Source: UBA5189 sp035631615 | Lineage (GTDB): Bacteria; Chloroflexota; Limnocylindria; Limnocylindrales; CSP1-4 | Direction: 5' to 3' | Length of the DNA stretch: 43,598 nt | Assembly: GCA_035631615.1 (NCBI GenBank) | Contig: DASQIK010000063.1 | Location: 1 to 43,598, forward strand | Part shown: positions 7,152 through 14,331 of the stretch, piece by piece | Layout: the number at the start of each line of letters is the position of its first letter | Numbering within the stretch: the stretch's first letter is position 1 | Position numbers and translations under genes: made by a program | Notes under the pieces: generated by a model | What the model was told of the DNA's origin: nothing | Database searches by the model: none | The model's input: only the letters and a program-made list of their open reading frames with translations

Positions 7152-7633
7152 GCGCGGACCTTGGCCGTCGCCAGCGGGATGAAGGCATGCAGCCGGCCCG
7201 AGATCTCTCTCAAGGTACGGTCGAATGCGGCTCGCCGCTCGGCGTCGGTCCCGGTGGCCTCGGCTGGGTCGTCGAGGCCCCAGTGGAGGGTATCCGAGCC
7301 GCCCGGAAACACGGGGCAGGTTGCCCGGGCTCGGTCGCACAGCGTGATGACGTAGTCGAAGCGCCGGCCCAGGAACTGCCCGACCGGCTTGGACTTCGCA
7401 CCGCTGATGTCGATGCCGACGGCGTCGAGCGCCGCGATCGTCAGGGGATGGACGCCACGCGGGCTGACGCCGGCACTCACGACGTCGAACCGATCGCCGG
7501 CGTCATGCCGGAGGAGCGCCTCGGCCATCTGGCTCCGCGCCGAGTTACCGGTGCACACGAAGATGACGCTGATCTTTCTCGCGCTCGCCTCGACTGGACC
7601 CGCGCGCTGCGCCCCGGCGGAATGCACGGTCAT
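7148..7633 (-). CDS. arsC: Arsenate reductase, thioredoxin-coupled
   Basis: 161 residues of the low-molecular-weight phosphotyrosine phosphatase fold. The P-loop C27-TGNSA-R33 is followed by C99 and C106 in ITLCDRARATCP, the spacing (x6) of the Cys82/Cys89 relay in the pI258-type ArsC; this second cysteine pair separates arsenate reductases from plain phosphatases. HWGLDDPAEATG supplies the general-acid Asp. It reduces As(V) to As(III) using thioredoxin. The ATG overlaps the phoU stop (ATGA) and its own stop overlaps the sixA start, so it is translated with the Pst operon. That is functionally sensible, because arsenate enters through phosphate transporters. The first 18 residues are a nonconserved extension. 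Confidence 0.92.
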   Translation of the reverse strand: MTVHSAGAQRAGPVEASARKISVIFVCTGNSARSQMAEALLRHDAGDRFDVVSAGVSPRGVHPLTIAALDAVGIDISGAKSKPVGQFLGRRFDYVITLCDRARATCPVFPGGSDTLHWGLDDPAEATGTDAERRAAFDRTLREISGRLHAFIPLATAKVRA

Positions 7634-8337
7634 GGGTTGAGGTCCTCGATCCTGCCGGTGGCGAGGTACACGACGTCCTCGGCAATGTTGGTGACGCGGT
7701 CGCCGATCCGCTCAACCCAGTGCGCCGCCAGGATCACCCGCGTCCCACGTTCGACCGTGCGCGGATCCGTTCGCATGAGGTCGATGACCGCGCTGAATAC
7801 CTGGCTGTAGCCGTGATCGATCTCGTCGTCCCGTGCCGCCACCTCGCGCGCCACGCGGTCGTCGATGTCGATGAGCGCCGAAACCGCGCCGCGGACCTGG
7901 TCGGCGGCGAGGTTGCCGATCTTCGCAAGGTCACGGACCTCGCGAATCCCTGGCTCCTCCGCGAGCCGCCGCGCCTGCTTGGCGATGCCGGACGCGTGAT
8001 CGCCGATCCGCTCGAGCTCGAATGACACGTGGTCGAGCGCCATCAGGAAGCGCAGATCTCGGGCCACGGGCGACTGCGTGGCGATCGCGTTCACCACGGC
8101 CTCGGCGATGTTCCTCTGGGCGTCGTTGACCCGCGTGTCGGCGTCGATGACCTCGCGGGCCAGCTCCGAATCGCGCTCGACCATCGATCGGATGGCGTCG
8201 CGGATCTGGGATTCGACGAGCGAGCCCATGCGCAGGATCTCGTCCTTGACGCCACGCTCCTCGCGGTCGAGCCCGGCGCGAGACCGGCTCAGCTCGGGGC
8301 GGAGGACGGTGACAGCCGGCTCGATCCGATCGTCCAT
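7630..8337 (-). CDS. phoU: PhoU phosphate regulator
   Basis: 235 residues, PhoU family with two homologous three-helix repeats. After about 25 variable residues, EILRMGSLVESQIRDAI begins repeat one, including the metal-binding LDHVSFELERIGDHASGIAK. Repeat two ends in LAAHWVERIGDRVTNIAEDVVYL. The ExxxD signatures that bind metal clusters are intact. PhoU connects the Pst transporter to the PhoR-type kinase and limits uptake when phosphate is ample. The start ATG shares one nt with the pstB stop (TGATG), and the stop overlaps the arsC start by 4 nt. Together with the DUF47 protein at 2340-2957 the window encodes two PhoU-like proteins. Confidence 0.95.
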   Translation of the reverse strand: MDDRIEPAVTVLRPELSRSRAGLDREERGVKDEILRMGSLVESQIRDAIRSMVERDSELAREVIDADTRVNDAQRNIAEAVVNAIATQSPVARDLRFLMALDHVSFELERIGDHASGIAKQARRLAEEPGIREVRDLAKIGNLAADQVRGAVSALIDIDDRVAREVAARDDEIDHGYSQVFSAVIDLMRTDPRTVERGTRVILAAHWVERIGDRVTNIAEDVVYLATGRIEDLNP

Positions 8338-9257
8338 CAGCCGAACCTTCCCGAGATGTAATCCTCGGTCAGCTGCTCTTTGGGGTTGGTGAAGATCCGG
8401 ACGGTCTCGCCCATCTCGACGAGGTACCCCGCCCGGTCCTCGCCCATCGTGAAGAACGCCGTCTGGTCACTGACCCGCGAGGCCTGCTGCATGTTGTGCG
8501 TCACGATGACGATCGTATAGGTCCGGCGCAGCTCCGCGATCAGATCCTCGATCCGCAGCGTCGCGCTCGGATCGAGCGCCGACGCTGGCTCGTCCATGAG
8601 GATGACCTCAGGGTCGACGGCGATGGTTCTTGCGATGCACAGGCGCTGCTGCTGCCCACCGGACAGTGCGAGGCCCGACTTTCGGCGCAGGTCGTCCTTG
8701 ACCTCGTCCCACAGCGCGGCCCGGCGAAGGCTCTGCTCGGCGATCTCGTCGAGCCTGTGGCGATCACTGACGCCATGCCGTCGCGGCCCGTACACCACGT
8801 TCTCGTAGATCGACATCGGGAACGGGTTGGGGCGCTGGAACACGAGCCCAACCCGGCGCCGAAGTTCGACGGCCTGGACCGTCGGGGCATAGACGTCCTC
8901 CCCGTCGAGGAGGACCTGGCCTTCGACACGGGCGCTTGCGATCAGATCGTTCATCCGGTCGAAGCAGCGCAGGATGGTGCTCTTGCCGCAACCGGACGGG
9001 CCGATGAACGCGGTGACCGAGTTTGGCGGGATCGCGAGACTGACGTCGCGGACTGCGCGGAAGGCGCCGTAGAACACGTTCAACCCGTGCACGACCAGCT
9101 TCGGAGGCGCAACCGCGGGCGCTGCGAGACGCGGTGTGGGCACATCGATCGCGATCGGGACCCGGTCCGTTGCCGGGGAGGGGACAGGCGGCTGGCGCAC
9201 GACGGTCACAGGATCCTCCATGCCGGCTGTCCGCGCAGGGTCATCGGCACTAGGCAC
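8337..9257 (-). CDS. pstB: Phosphate ABC transporter ATPase PstB
   Basis: 306 residues. Walker A GPSGCGKST, Q loop in VFQRPNPFPMSIYENV (a PstB hallmark), signature LSGGQQQRLCIAR, Walker B EVILMDEPASALDP and the switch His in VTHNMQQ are all present; the protein ends in DYISGRFG, typical of PstB. It powers phosphate import through PstCA. About 50 Pro/Ala/Val-rich residues precede the ABC domain and are unusual; the GTG at 9257 is used because it overlaps the pstA stop, but the ATG twelve codons in is also possible, and the first 50 residues may be partly untranslated. Translationally coupled to pstA and phoU. Confidence 0.95.
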   Translation of the reverse strand: MPSADDPARTAGMEDPVTVVRQPPVPSPATDRVPIAIDVPTPRLAAPAVAPPKLVVHGLNVFYGAFRAVRDVSLAIPPNSVTAFIGPSGCGKSTILRCFDRMNDLIASARVEGQVLLDGEDVYAPTVQAVELRRRVGLVFQRPNPFPMSIYENVVYGPRRHGVSDRHRLDEIAEQSLRRAALWDEVKDDLRRKSGLALSGGQQQRLCIARTIAVDPEVILMDEPASALDPSATLRIEDLIAELRRTYTIVIVTHNMQQASRVSDQTAFFTMGEDRAGYLVEMGETVRIFTNPKEQLTEDYISGRFG

Positions 9258-10137
9258 CCGTGACCCTGCGCTGGAGCAGCCGCCCGAGGCCGCGCGCGCT
9301 CAGGTTGAAGACCAGGACCATGATCACGAGCAGGGCCGAGCTGCTGTCTGCGACCTGCCGAACGAAGAGGCCGAGGCCCTCCGCGTTGGACTTCCAGATG
9401 AACACCGACAAGGTCGTCGCGGGATGCAGGGGGCTCCATGGTGATCGCGGGTCCAGCAGGTTCAGGTTTGCGTAGTTGTAGCTCGTCGGCGTCGACAGGC
9501 CTGACGTGAAGATCAGTGCCGCAGCTTCGCCGAAGATCCGGCCGGCGGTGAGGATGACGCCGGTCACCATGCCGGGGATCGCGATCGGAAGCACGACGTG
9601 GCGGATCGTGTGCCACTTCGTCGCTCCGAGGGCGAGGCTGCCGTGACGTTCATCCTCGGGCACGGCGCGGATCGCCTGTTCGGTGAGGCGGGCCATCAGC
9701 GGCAGGTTGAACACGAGCAGCGCCAGCGACCCACCCAGAGCCGTGTAGCCCCAGTGGGTGGCGCTGACGAACAGCGCCAGCCCGAACATCCCGACCACGA
9801 TGGACGGGACCGAGCTGATCAGCTCCTGGCAGAACCGGATGATCGTCGTCGCCCGGCCCTCACGAGCGTACTCGGCCATGTAGATCCCGCCGAGGATGCC
9901 GAGTGGCACCGTCATGACGAGGGTGAGGACGAGGACGTAGACCGAGTTGAACAGGACAGGACCGACGCCGCCGATGGCGACATCGCTCGGGTCCTGGGTG
10001 ACGAAGTCGAGGCTGAGCGTCCCAATCGATGCGAGCACGAAGTGGCCGATGATCGCGATCAGGATCGCGACGACAAAGACCGCGATCGCCCAGAGCACGG
10101 CAGTCGCCGCGCGATCGGCCCACAGGGTTCGGGTCAT
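9250..10137 (-). CDS. pstA: Phosphate ABC transporter permease PstA
   Basis: 295 residues from the ATG at 10135-10137, which overlaps the pstC stop (ATGA); the open frame extends far upstream but only as a shadow of pstC. Six membrane helices: one N-terminal (AVLWAIAVFVVAILIAIIGHF), a periplasmic stretch, then the BPD_transp_1 core with GILGGIYMAEYA, SSVPSIVVGMFGL and the EAA-loop ALGATKWHTIRHVVLP that contacts PstB. FGEAAALIFTSG near the C-terminus is characteristic of PstA. It forms the membrane channel with PstC. Confidence 0.95.
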   Translation of the reverse strand: MTRTLWADRAATAVLWAIAVFVVAILIAIIGHFVLASIGTLSLDFVTQDPSDVAIGGVGPVLFNSVYVLVLTLVMTVPLGILGGIYMAEYAREGRATTIIRFCQELISSVPSIVVGMFGLALFVSATHWGYTALGGSLALLVFNLPLMARLTEQAIRAVPEDERHGSLALGATKWHTIRHVVLPIAIPGMVTGVILTAGRIFGEAAALIFTSGLSTPTSYNYANLNLLDPRSPWSPLHPATTLSVFIWKSNAEGLGLFVRQVADSSSALLVIMVLVFNLSARGLGRLLQRRVTGA

Positions 10138-11078
10138 GGTTTGACCTTTGCCGGCCGACTCAGTCGCCGAACAAGCACGACAAAGCCCAGCGAGATCAGG
10201 AGGAGGATGAGGCCCATCGTCCACAGCGCCTCGTTCCACGCCTCGCCGTTGACCGTGTTCCCCATGTCGAGCGTGATCTGACTGGTGAGCGTCGTCATCG
10301 GCTGGGCCAGGCTGGTGGGGATCACGGGCCGGTTTCCGATCACCATCTGGACGGCAAGCGCCTCGCCCGCGGCGCGCATCATGCCGAGCACGACTGCCGT
10401 GATCACGCCGCTGCGGGCCGCCGGCAGGACGACGTGCCGGATCGTCTGCCAGCGCGTCGTTCCGAGGGCGAGCGATGCGCCGCGCATCTCGCCAGGGACG
10501 GTGACGAACGCATCGAGGGCGACGCTCGTGATCGTTGGCAGGATCATCAGCGACAGGACGAGGGCGCCTGCCAGCAGGCTGAACCCGACCGTGAATCCGA
10601 GATCGTGGAGATTCGTTCGGAGGAAAGGCACGAGGACGGTCAGTCCCAGCCAGCCGTACACCACGCTCGGGATCCCGACGAAGACCTCCATCGCGGGCTG
10701 TGTGATCGAGCGAGCCCAGCGTGGCGCGACCTCGGCCATGAACAACGCAAGGCCGACGGAGAGAGGCATCGAGATGAGGGCGGCGATGACCATGACGAAC
10801 AGGGTTCCAAGGATGAAGGGCAGGAGCCCGAAGATTGCCGCCGACTGGGTCGACGGATCCGGGTGCCAGGTGCCCGAGAAGATCTCCGAGAGCGGCACGC
10901 CCGAATGTGCGAACAGCTGCACGCCGTTCCATGTGATGAACGACAGAAGCAGCCCGACCATGAGCACGACGAACGCAGCGGCTGCGAGCGAGAGACGGCG
11001 CGGGACGTCCAGCCGCTCGGTGAAGCCCAGCGAGCGACGAAGCCGGGACCGGGCGATGGGCAGCGTGGGCGTGGTCAT
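10134..11078 (-). CDS. pstC: Phosphate ABC transporter permease PstC
   Basis: 314 residues with about six membrane helices. A cytosolic N-terminus with Arg-rich stretch is followed by a first helix (LSLAAAAFVVLMVGLLLSFI), a periplasmic loop with SGTWHPDPSTQSAAIFGLLPFILGT typical of PstC, then the permease core with VGIPSVVYGWLGL and the EAA loop LALGTTRWQTIRHVVLPAA. RAAGEALAVQMVIGN is a PstC hallmark. It pairs with PstA. The gene is 87 nt downstream of pstS, separated by a large hairpin, and overlaps pstA by 4 nt. Confidence 0.95.
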   Translation of the reverse strand: MTTPTLPIARSRLRRSLGFTERLDVPRRLSLAAAAFVVLMVGLLLSFITWNGVQLFAHSGVPLSEIFSGTWHPDPSTQSAAIFGLLPFILGTLFVMVIAALISMPLSVGLALFMAEVAPRWARSITQPAMEVFVGIPSVVYGWLGLTVLVPFLRTNLHDLGFTVGFSLLAGALVLSLMILPTITSVALDAFVTVPGEMRGASLALGTTRWQTIRHVVLPAARSGVITAVVLGMMRAAGEALAVQMVIGNRPVIPTSLAQPMTTLTSQITLDMGNTVNGEAWNEALWTMGLILLLISLGFVVLVRRLSRPAKVKP

Positions 11079-11115
11079 GTCGTGGTCCCGCAGATCATTG
11101 GTCAGGGATGCCGCC

Positions 11116-11153
11116 GGCCCCGCCGGCCCCGGATGCCCGGGTTCGGCGGGGCC
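11116..11153 (-). terminator. pstS-pstC intercistronic hairpin
   Basis: Outer arms GGCCCCGCCG (11116-11125) and CGGCGGGGCC (11144-11153) pair perfectly, with an inner 5-bp stem (CCCGG/CCGGG, loop ATGC). It lies 12 nt after the pstS stop. Such hairpins after a binding-protein gene usually act as partial terminators or 3' stabilisers that raise PstS output over the membrane parts. Confidence 0.65.
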
Positions 11154-11165
11154 GAGGGAAGGAGC

Positions 11166-12062
11166 CTACTGCGCCGGGGCGTAGAAGAGACTCGGGATCA
11201 GTGTGTGCTGGACGGAGTCGCTGAGCATGTAATCGAGGAACGCCTTCGTCAGTCCGTCCGGCTGGCCCTTCGAGTACATGTGGCCGAATGCCTGGAGCTT
11301 GTACGACCCGTTCGTCATGTTGTCGACGGTCGCGTCGATGCCATCCAGCTGCAGGGCCGTGAGGTTCGCCTTGTTGGCCTGGTAGAACGCGAAGCCGATG
11401 ACGCTCGTGGAGCCAGGCGTCGACTGCACGGCCGTCGTCACCGCGCCATTCGAGTCCTCGGTGAGGGCCTGACCAGCTGCCTCGTCCGCGCCGCCGAGCA
11501 CGATCTTCTTCAACGTGGCGCGGGTGCCGGACGATGCCGGGCGGATGATCAGGACGATGGCCTGATCGGGGCCGCCGACAGCCTTCCAGTTCGTGGTCAC
11601 GCCGGTCCAGATGTCCCTGGCCTGCTGCGTCGTGAGGTTCGTCACGCCCGTGACGCCCGTGTTGATGACCATCACCCACCCCTGGCGGGCGACGACATGG
11701 TCGACAAGGCTGTTTGCGTCCGGGGTCGCGAGCTTCGATTCGGCTGTGACGTCCGAATCACCGATCTGGACGGCGCCGCCGAGCACCTGGGTGAGACCGG
11801 TGCCCGATCCGCCGCCCTGCACGTTGACGGTGGAATTCGGGCAGAGCTTCGTGTACGCCTTGCCCGCAGCATCGACGAGTGGCTGGAGGGCCGTCGAGCC
11901 GCTCGCTGTGATGCTGCCGTCGACGCAGCTGCCTGCCGCCTGCGTGGCGGCCGAGTTCGCCGTCGGATTCGTGGTCGGCGTCCCGCCGCCGCTGCATGCC
12001 GCGGCCGCGAGCACGGCCGCCAGGCCGAGCACTCGAATGCGCGTCGGGAATGGGCTGATCAC
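11166..12062 (-). CDS. pstS: Phosphate-binding lipoprotein PstS
   Basis: 298 residues from the GTG at 12060-12062, preceded by GGAGGAA at a suitable distance; the open frame runs further upstream without support. The signal peptide has the lipobox LAAAAC followed by SGGGTPTTNPT, so the mature protein is a lipid-anchored receptor, as expected for a cell without a closed periplasm or with a Gram-positive-like export style. Phosphate-binding residues appear in GSTALQPL, QGGGSGTGLTQVL, IGDSD and RPASSGTR. The protein is the substrate receptor for PstCAB. First gene of the operon; divergent from ppx with a Pho-box-like repeat in between. Confidence 0.95.
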   Translation of the reverse strand: MISPFPTRIRVLGLAAVLAAAACSGGGTPTTNPTANSAATQAAGSCVDGSITASGSTALQPLVDAAGKAYTKLCPNSTVNVQGGGSGTGLTQVLGGAVQIGDSDVTAESKLATPDANSLVDHVVARQGWVMVINTGVTGVTNLTTQQARDIWTGVTTNWKAVGGPDQAIVLIIRPASSGTRATLKKIVLGGADEAAGQALTEDSNGAVTTAVQSTPGSTSVIGFAFYQANKANLTALQLDGIDATVDNMTNGSYKLQAFGHMYSKGQPDGLTKAFLDYMLSDSVQHTLIPSLFYAPAQ

Positions 12063-12138
12063 TCGATGATTCCTCCATGGTGCGCCGGCACAGGGCGCGC
12101 AACGGGTTCCGCTCCGGGTCCAGACGCAGGCTGGCGAA

Positions 12139-12171
12139 GGCCCGTGAACGTTGTGTCGCATCTGGGTTAAC
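12139..12171 (-). promoter_or_regulatory. Candidate Pho box upstream of pstS
   Basis: Three 11-nt direct-repeat units on the minus strand start at 12171 (GTTAACC), 12160 (TGCGACA) and 12149 (GTTCACG). The outer units match the GTTCACC-like half sites spaced 11 nt used by actinobacterial PhoP; the middle unit is weak. Located about 80 bp before the pstS start and about 115 bp before ppx. Confidence 0.5.
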
Positions 12172-12285
12172 AAACCGTATTCCGCTTTGGCGGTGCGACC
12201 GCGGGGCTCCGGCGCCCCGTCGGCGCGGGCGGGCGCGTGGCAGACTGGATCGACCGCCGGGCCGACCAACGTGGAAAGGACACGC

Positions 12286-13248
12286 TTGAATCACTCGCCG
12301 ACCAGACCAGAGACCGCGGCGGCGATCGACATCGGCTCGTACTCCGTCCACCTCCTGGTGGCCGACGTCGACGGCCATGAGCTGAAGGCGCGCCACGACG
12401 AATCGGCCCACCTTGGGCTTGGCCGCACCATCGACGCCGAGGGCGAGCTCGGCACCGCGGTTCCGGGCCTGATCGAGACCCTCGGTGCGTTCGCTGACCA
12501 CGCGCGCCGGCTCGGGGCGCGGGCGATCACCGTCGCCGGGACCGATCCGCTTCGGCGTGCCGCTGACGGCCCGTCGGTGATCGAGCGGATCCGGTCCGTG
12601 ACCGGGCTCGAGGCAGCATCGCTCAGCCACGAGGAGGAGGCGATGCTGGCGCTCCTCGGCGTGCAGGCCGGCCGCCCGGTCGATCGCGAGATGGTCATGG
12701 TCGACGTCGGTGGCGGCAGCACCGAGATCCTGCTGGCCGGTCCCGAGCGCCTGCCGGAGGCGGTGGGCCTGCCGCTCGGCGCCGCCCGCCTCACGGGTGT
12801 GCACGTCGACCACGATCCGCCGACGGCCAGCGAGATCGGCGCGCTCTCCGCGGAGGTTGCACTGGCGATGCTCCGTGCCCCTGACTCGCACGCCGCACAG
12901 CTCGTGGCCGTGGGCGGGACGGCCCGGAACCTGCTGCGCATCGGGCCGCCGCTCGACGATCGGGTCCTGATGCGGAGCCGGATCCGGACGGCGCTCGACA
13001 CGATGGCCTCGGCGCCGGCGGCCACGGTCGCGGAGCGGCACGGCGTCCGGGTCTCGCGGGCGCGTGTCCTGCCGGCGGGCGCCGCGATCCTGCTGGGCGC
13101 GCTCGAGCGCTACCGGCTCGATCGGTTGCGCGTCGCCGTCGGCGGCCTGCGGGAGGGCCTCATCCTCGCCGCGTTCCACGCCGGTCCGACGTGGCGGCGA
13201 GAGGTCCCGACGCTCGCGCTCGGCTGGGGAGAGCTAGCTCGGCGCTGA
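12286..13248 (+). CDS. ppx: Exopolyphosphatase / Ppx-GppA family
   Basis: 320 residues from the TTG at 12286, chosen because GGAAAGGA ends 5 nt before it; a GTG at 12271 is the alternative. ASKHA-fold phosphatase: phosphate-1 loop AAIDIGSYSVHLLVAD, SHEEEAMLALLG with the catalytic Glu region, the signature DVGGGSTEILLA, and AVGGTARNLL. It releases terminal phosphate from polyphosphate (Ppx) or pppGpp (GppA); the neighbouring ppk1 favours polyphosphate. At about 320 residues it is the short form without the C-terminal HD-like domain of E. coli Ppx. Divergent from pstS; its last 15 nt overlap the convergent CHAD gene. Confidence 0.9.
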   Translation: MNHSPTRPETAAAIDIGSYSVHLLVADVDGHELKARHDESAHLGLGRTIDAEGELGTAVPGLIETLGAFADHARRLGARAITVAGTDPLRRAADGPSVIERIRSVTGLEAASLSHEEEAMLALLGVQAGRPVDREMVMVDVGGGSTEILLAGPERLPEAVGLPLGAARLTGVHVDHDPPTASEIGALSAEVALAMLRAPDSHAAQLVAVGGTARNLLRIGPPLDDRVLMRSRIRTALDTMASAPAATVAERHGVRVSRARVLPAGAAILLGALERYRLDRLRVAVGGLREGLILAAFHAGPTWRREVPTLALGWGELARR

Positions 13249-14331
13249 CCCCGGGTTTGCGGCCGGCCGGGCGACGACGATCCGCGCGAGCTTTCTGGCA
13301 AACCCGATCCCGACCACGGGCCGCCATGGCCGCCAGATCCCTCGTCGGAGCTGGGCGACCTGACGCTCCTTGTCGGTCAGGTACGCGCCGATGTGAGCCT
13401 GCTCCCCGGGGCTCGCGACCCAGTGCTCCAGGAACGCCCGGACCGCGGCGACCGTCACGGTCGCGTCGTTCAGGGCCCCGAGGTGGTCCTGCAGCGCGAC
13501 CAGCCGCTCGGCGAGCCAGGACCGGTCGGGGGGCACGACGTCTGCGAGGAAGTCGAGATCGTCGCGGAGCCGCTTGGCCGCGATGCGCAGGTCATGGATC
13601 GTCTCGAGGTCCGCCCAGCGGAGGACCGGCGCGAACGCGCGAACGTCCTCGTAGGCGGTCCACAGGAGCGAGGCGATCCGGTCATGGACCGTATATGGCC
13701 GCTCTCCGCGGGCGCGGCGCGCACCTGGCGGGGCGATGTCCACGAAGGCGACGAGGGCCGCGAGCAGCCGCGCGTGGCGGCGCGATTCGAGACGGGCGCC
13801 GAGGCTCGCCATCGCCCGCTGGCGATCCCGCGACCACGCGTCCGCGAGCGGCGCGACGCCGGCCTCCGCTCCGCCGCCGCGCTCGGTCGCCCAGCGACCG
13901 AGGTCGGCGAGCCGGTTGTCGAGATCGCGGATGGTGCCGACGACGCCCGCCAGGTCCGACAGCCCACGCCGCAAGGGGCGGGTCTCGCGGTTCGGGAACG
14001 CAGGCTCGAACAGGCGCAGCGCGGCGCGCAGGCGGCGGATCGCGACCCGGTACTTGCGCAGGTCGTCCGGCCGATCGGGATCCTGAACGCCTGGCTCGCG
14101 CTGGAGCATCCGGTCGAGGTGGACCCACATCGCCTTGCGGCCCGCAGTCGCGAGCAGGTCCGAGACGAGGATCGGGCCTGGCGGTGGCCCGAGGGCGAGC
14201 CGCTCGGCGAGCGGGACCTCGGCGACGATCGGCTCGGCGAGGACCGTTGCTGCGACCGGATCGAGGTCGGCCGAGTCCGGGTCGTCGGAACCAGATGCGA
14301 CCGTCGGCGCGTCACCCACGGTCAACCCCAC
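13234..14331 (-). CDS. CHAD domain polyphosphate-associated protein
   Basis: 365 residues. After about 75 variable acidic and Ala/Pro-rich residues comes the CHAD domain (conserved histidine alpha-helical domain, PF05235): VHLDRML, DLRKYRVAIRRLRAALRLF, RGLSDLAGVVGTIRDLDNRLADL, then the second half DLETIHDLRIAAKRLRDDLDFL with its conserved His and Lys/Arg, and LVALQDHLGALNDATV. CHAD domains bind polyphosphate through basic surfaces and localise to polyphosphate granules. The GTG start overlaps the ppk1 stop by 10 nt, so it is coupled to polyphosphate synthesis. CHAD is often fused to CYTH; here the CYTH domain is a separate gene on the other side of ppk1. Confidence 0.9.
   Translation of the reverse strand: MGLTVGDAPTVASGSDDPDSADLDPVAATVLAEPIVAEVPLAERLALGPPPGPILVSDLLATAGRKAMWVHLDRMLQREPGVQDPDRPDDLRKYRVAIRRLRAALRLFEPAFPNRETRPLRRGLSDLAGVVGTIRDLDNRLADLGRWATERGGGAEAGVAPLADAWSRDRQRAMASLGARLESRRHARLLAALVAFVDIAPPGARRARGERPYTVHDRIASLLWTAYEDVRAFAPVLRWADLETIHDLRIAAKRLRDDLDFLADVVPPDRSWLAERLVALQDHLGALNDATVTVAAVRAFLEHWVASPGEQAHIGAYLTDKERQVAQLRRGIWRPWRPVVGIGFARKLARIVVARPAANPGSAPS

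Noticed and set aside
10138..10932. Upstream extension of the pstA frame.
   Set aside because: It lies entirely inside pstC in another frame; pstA homology begins at the ATG at 10135-10137.
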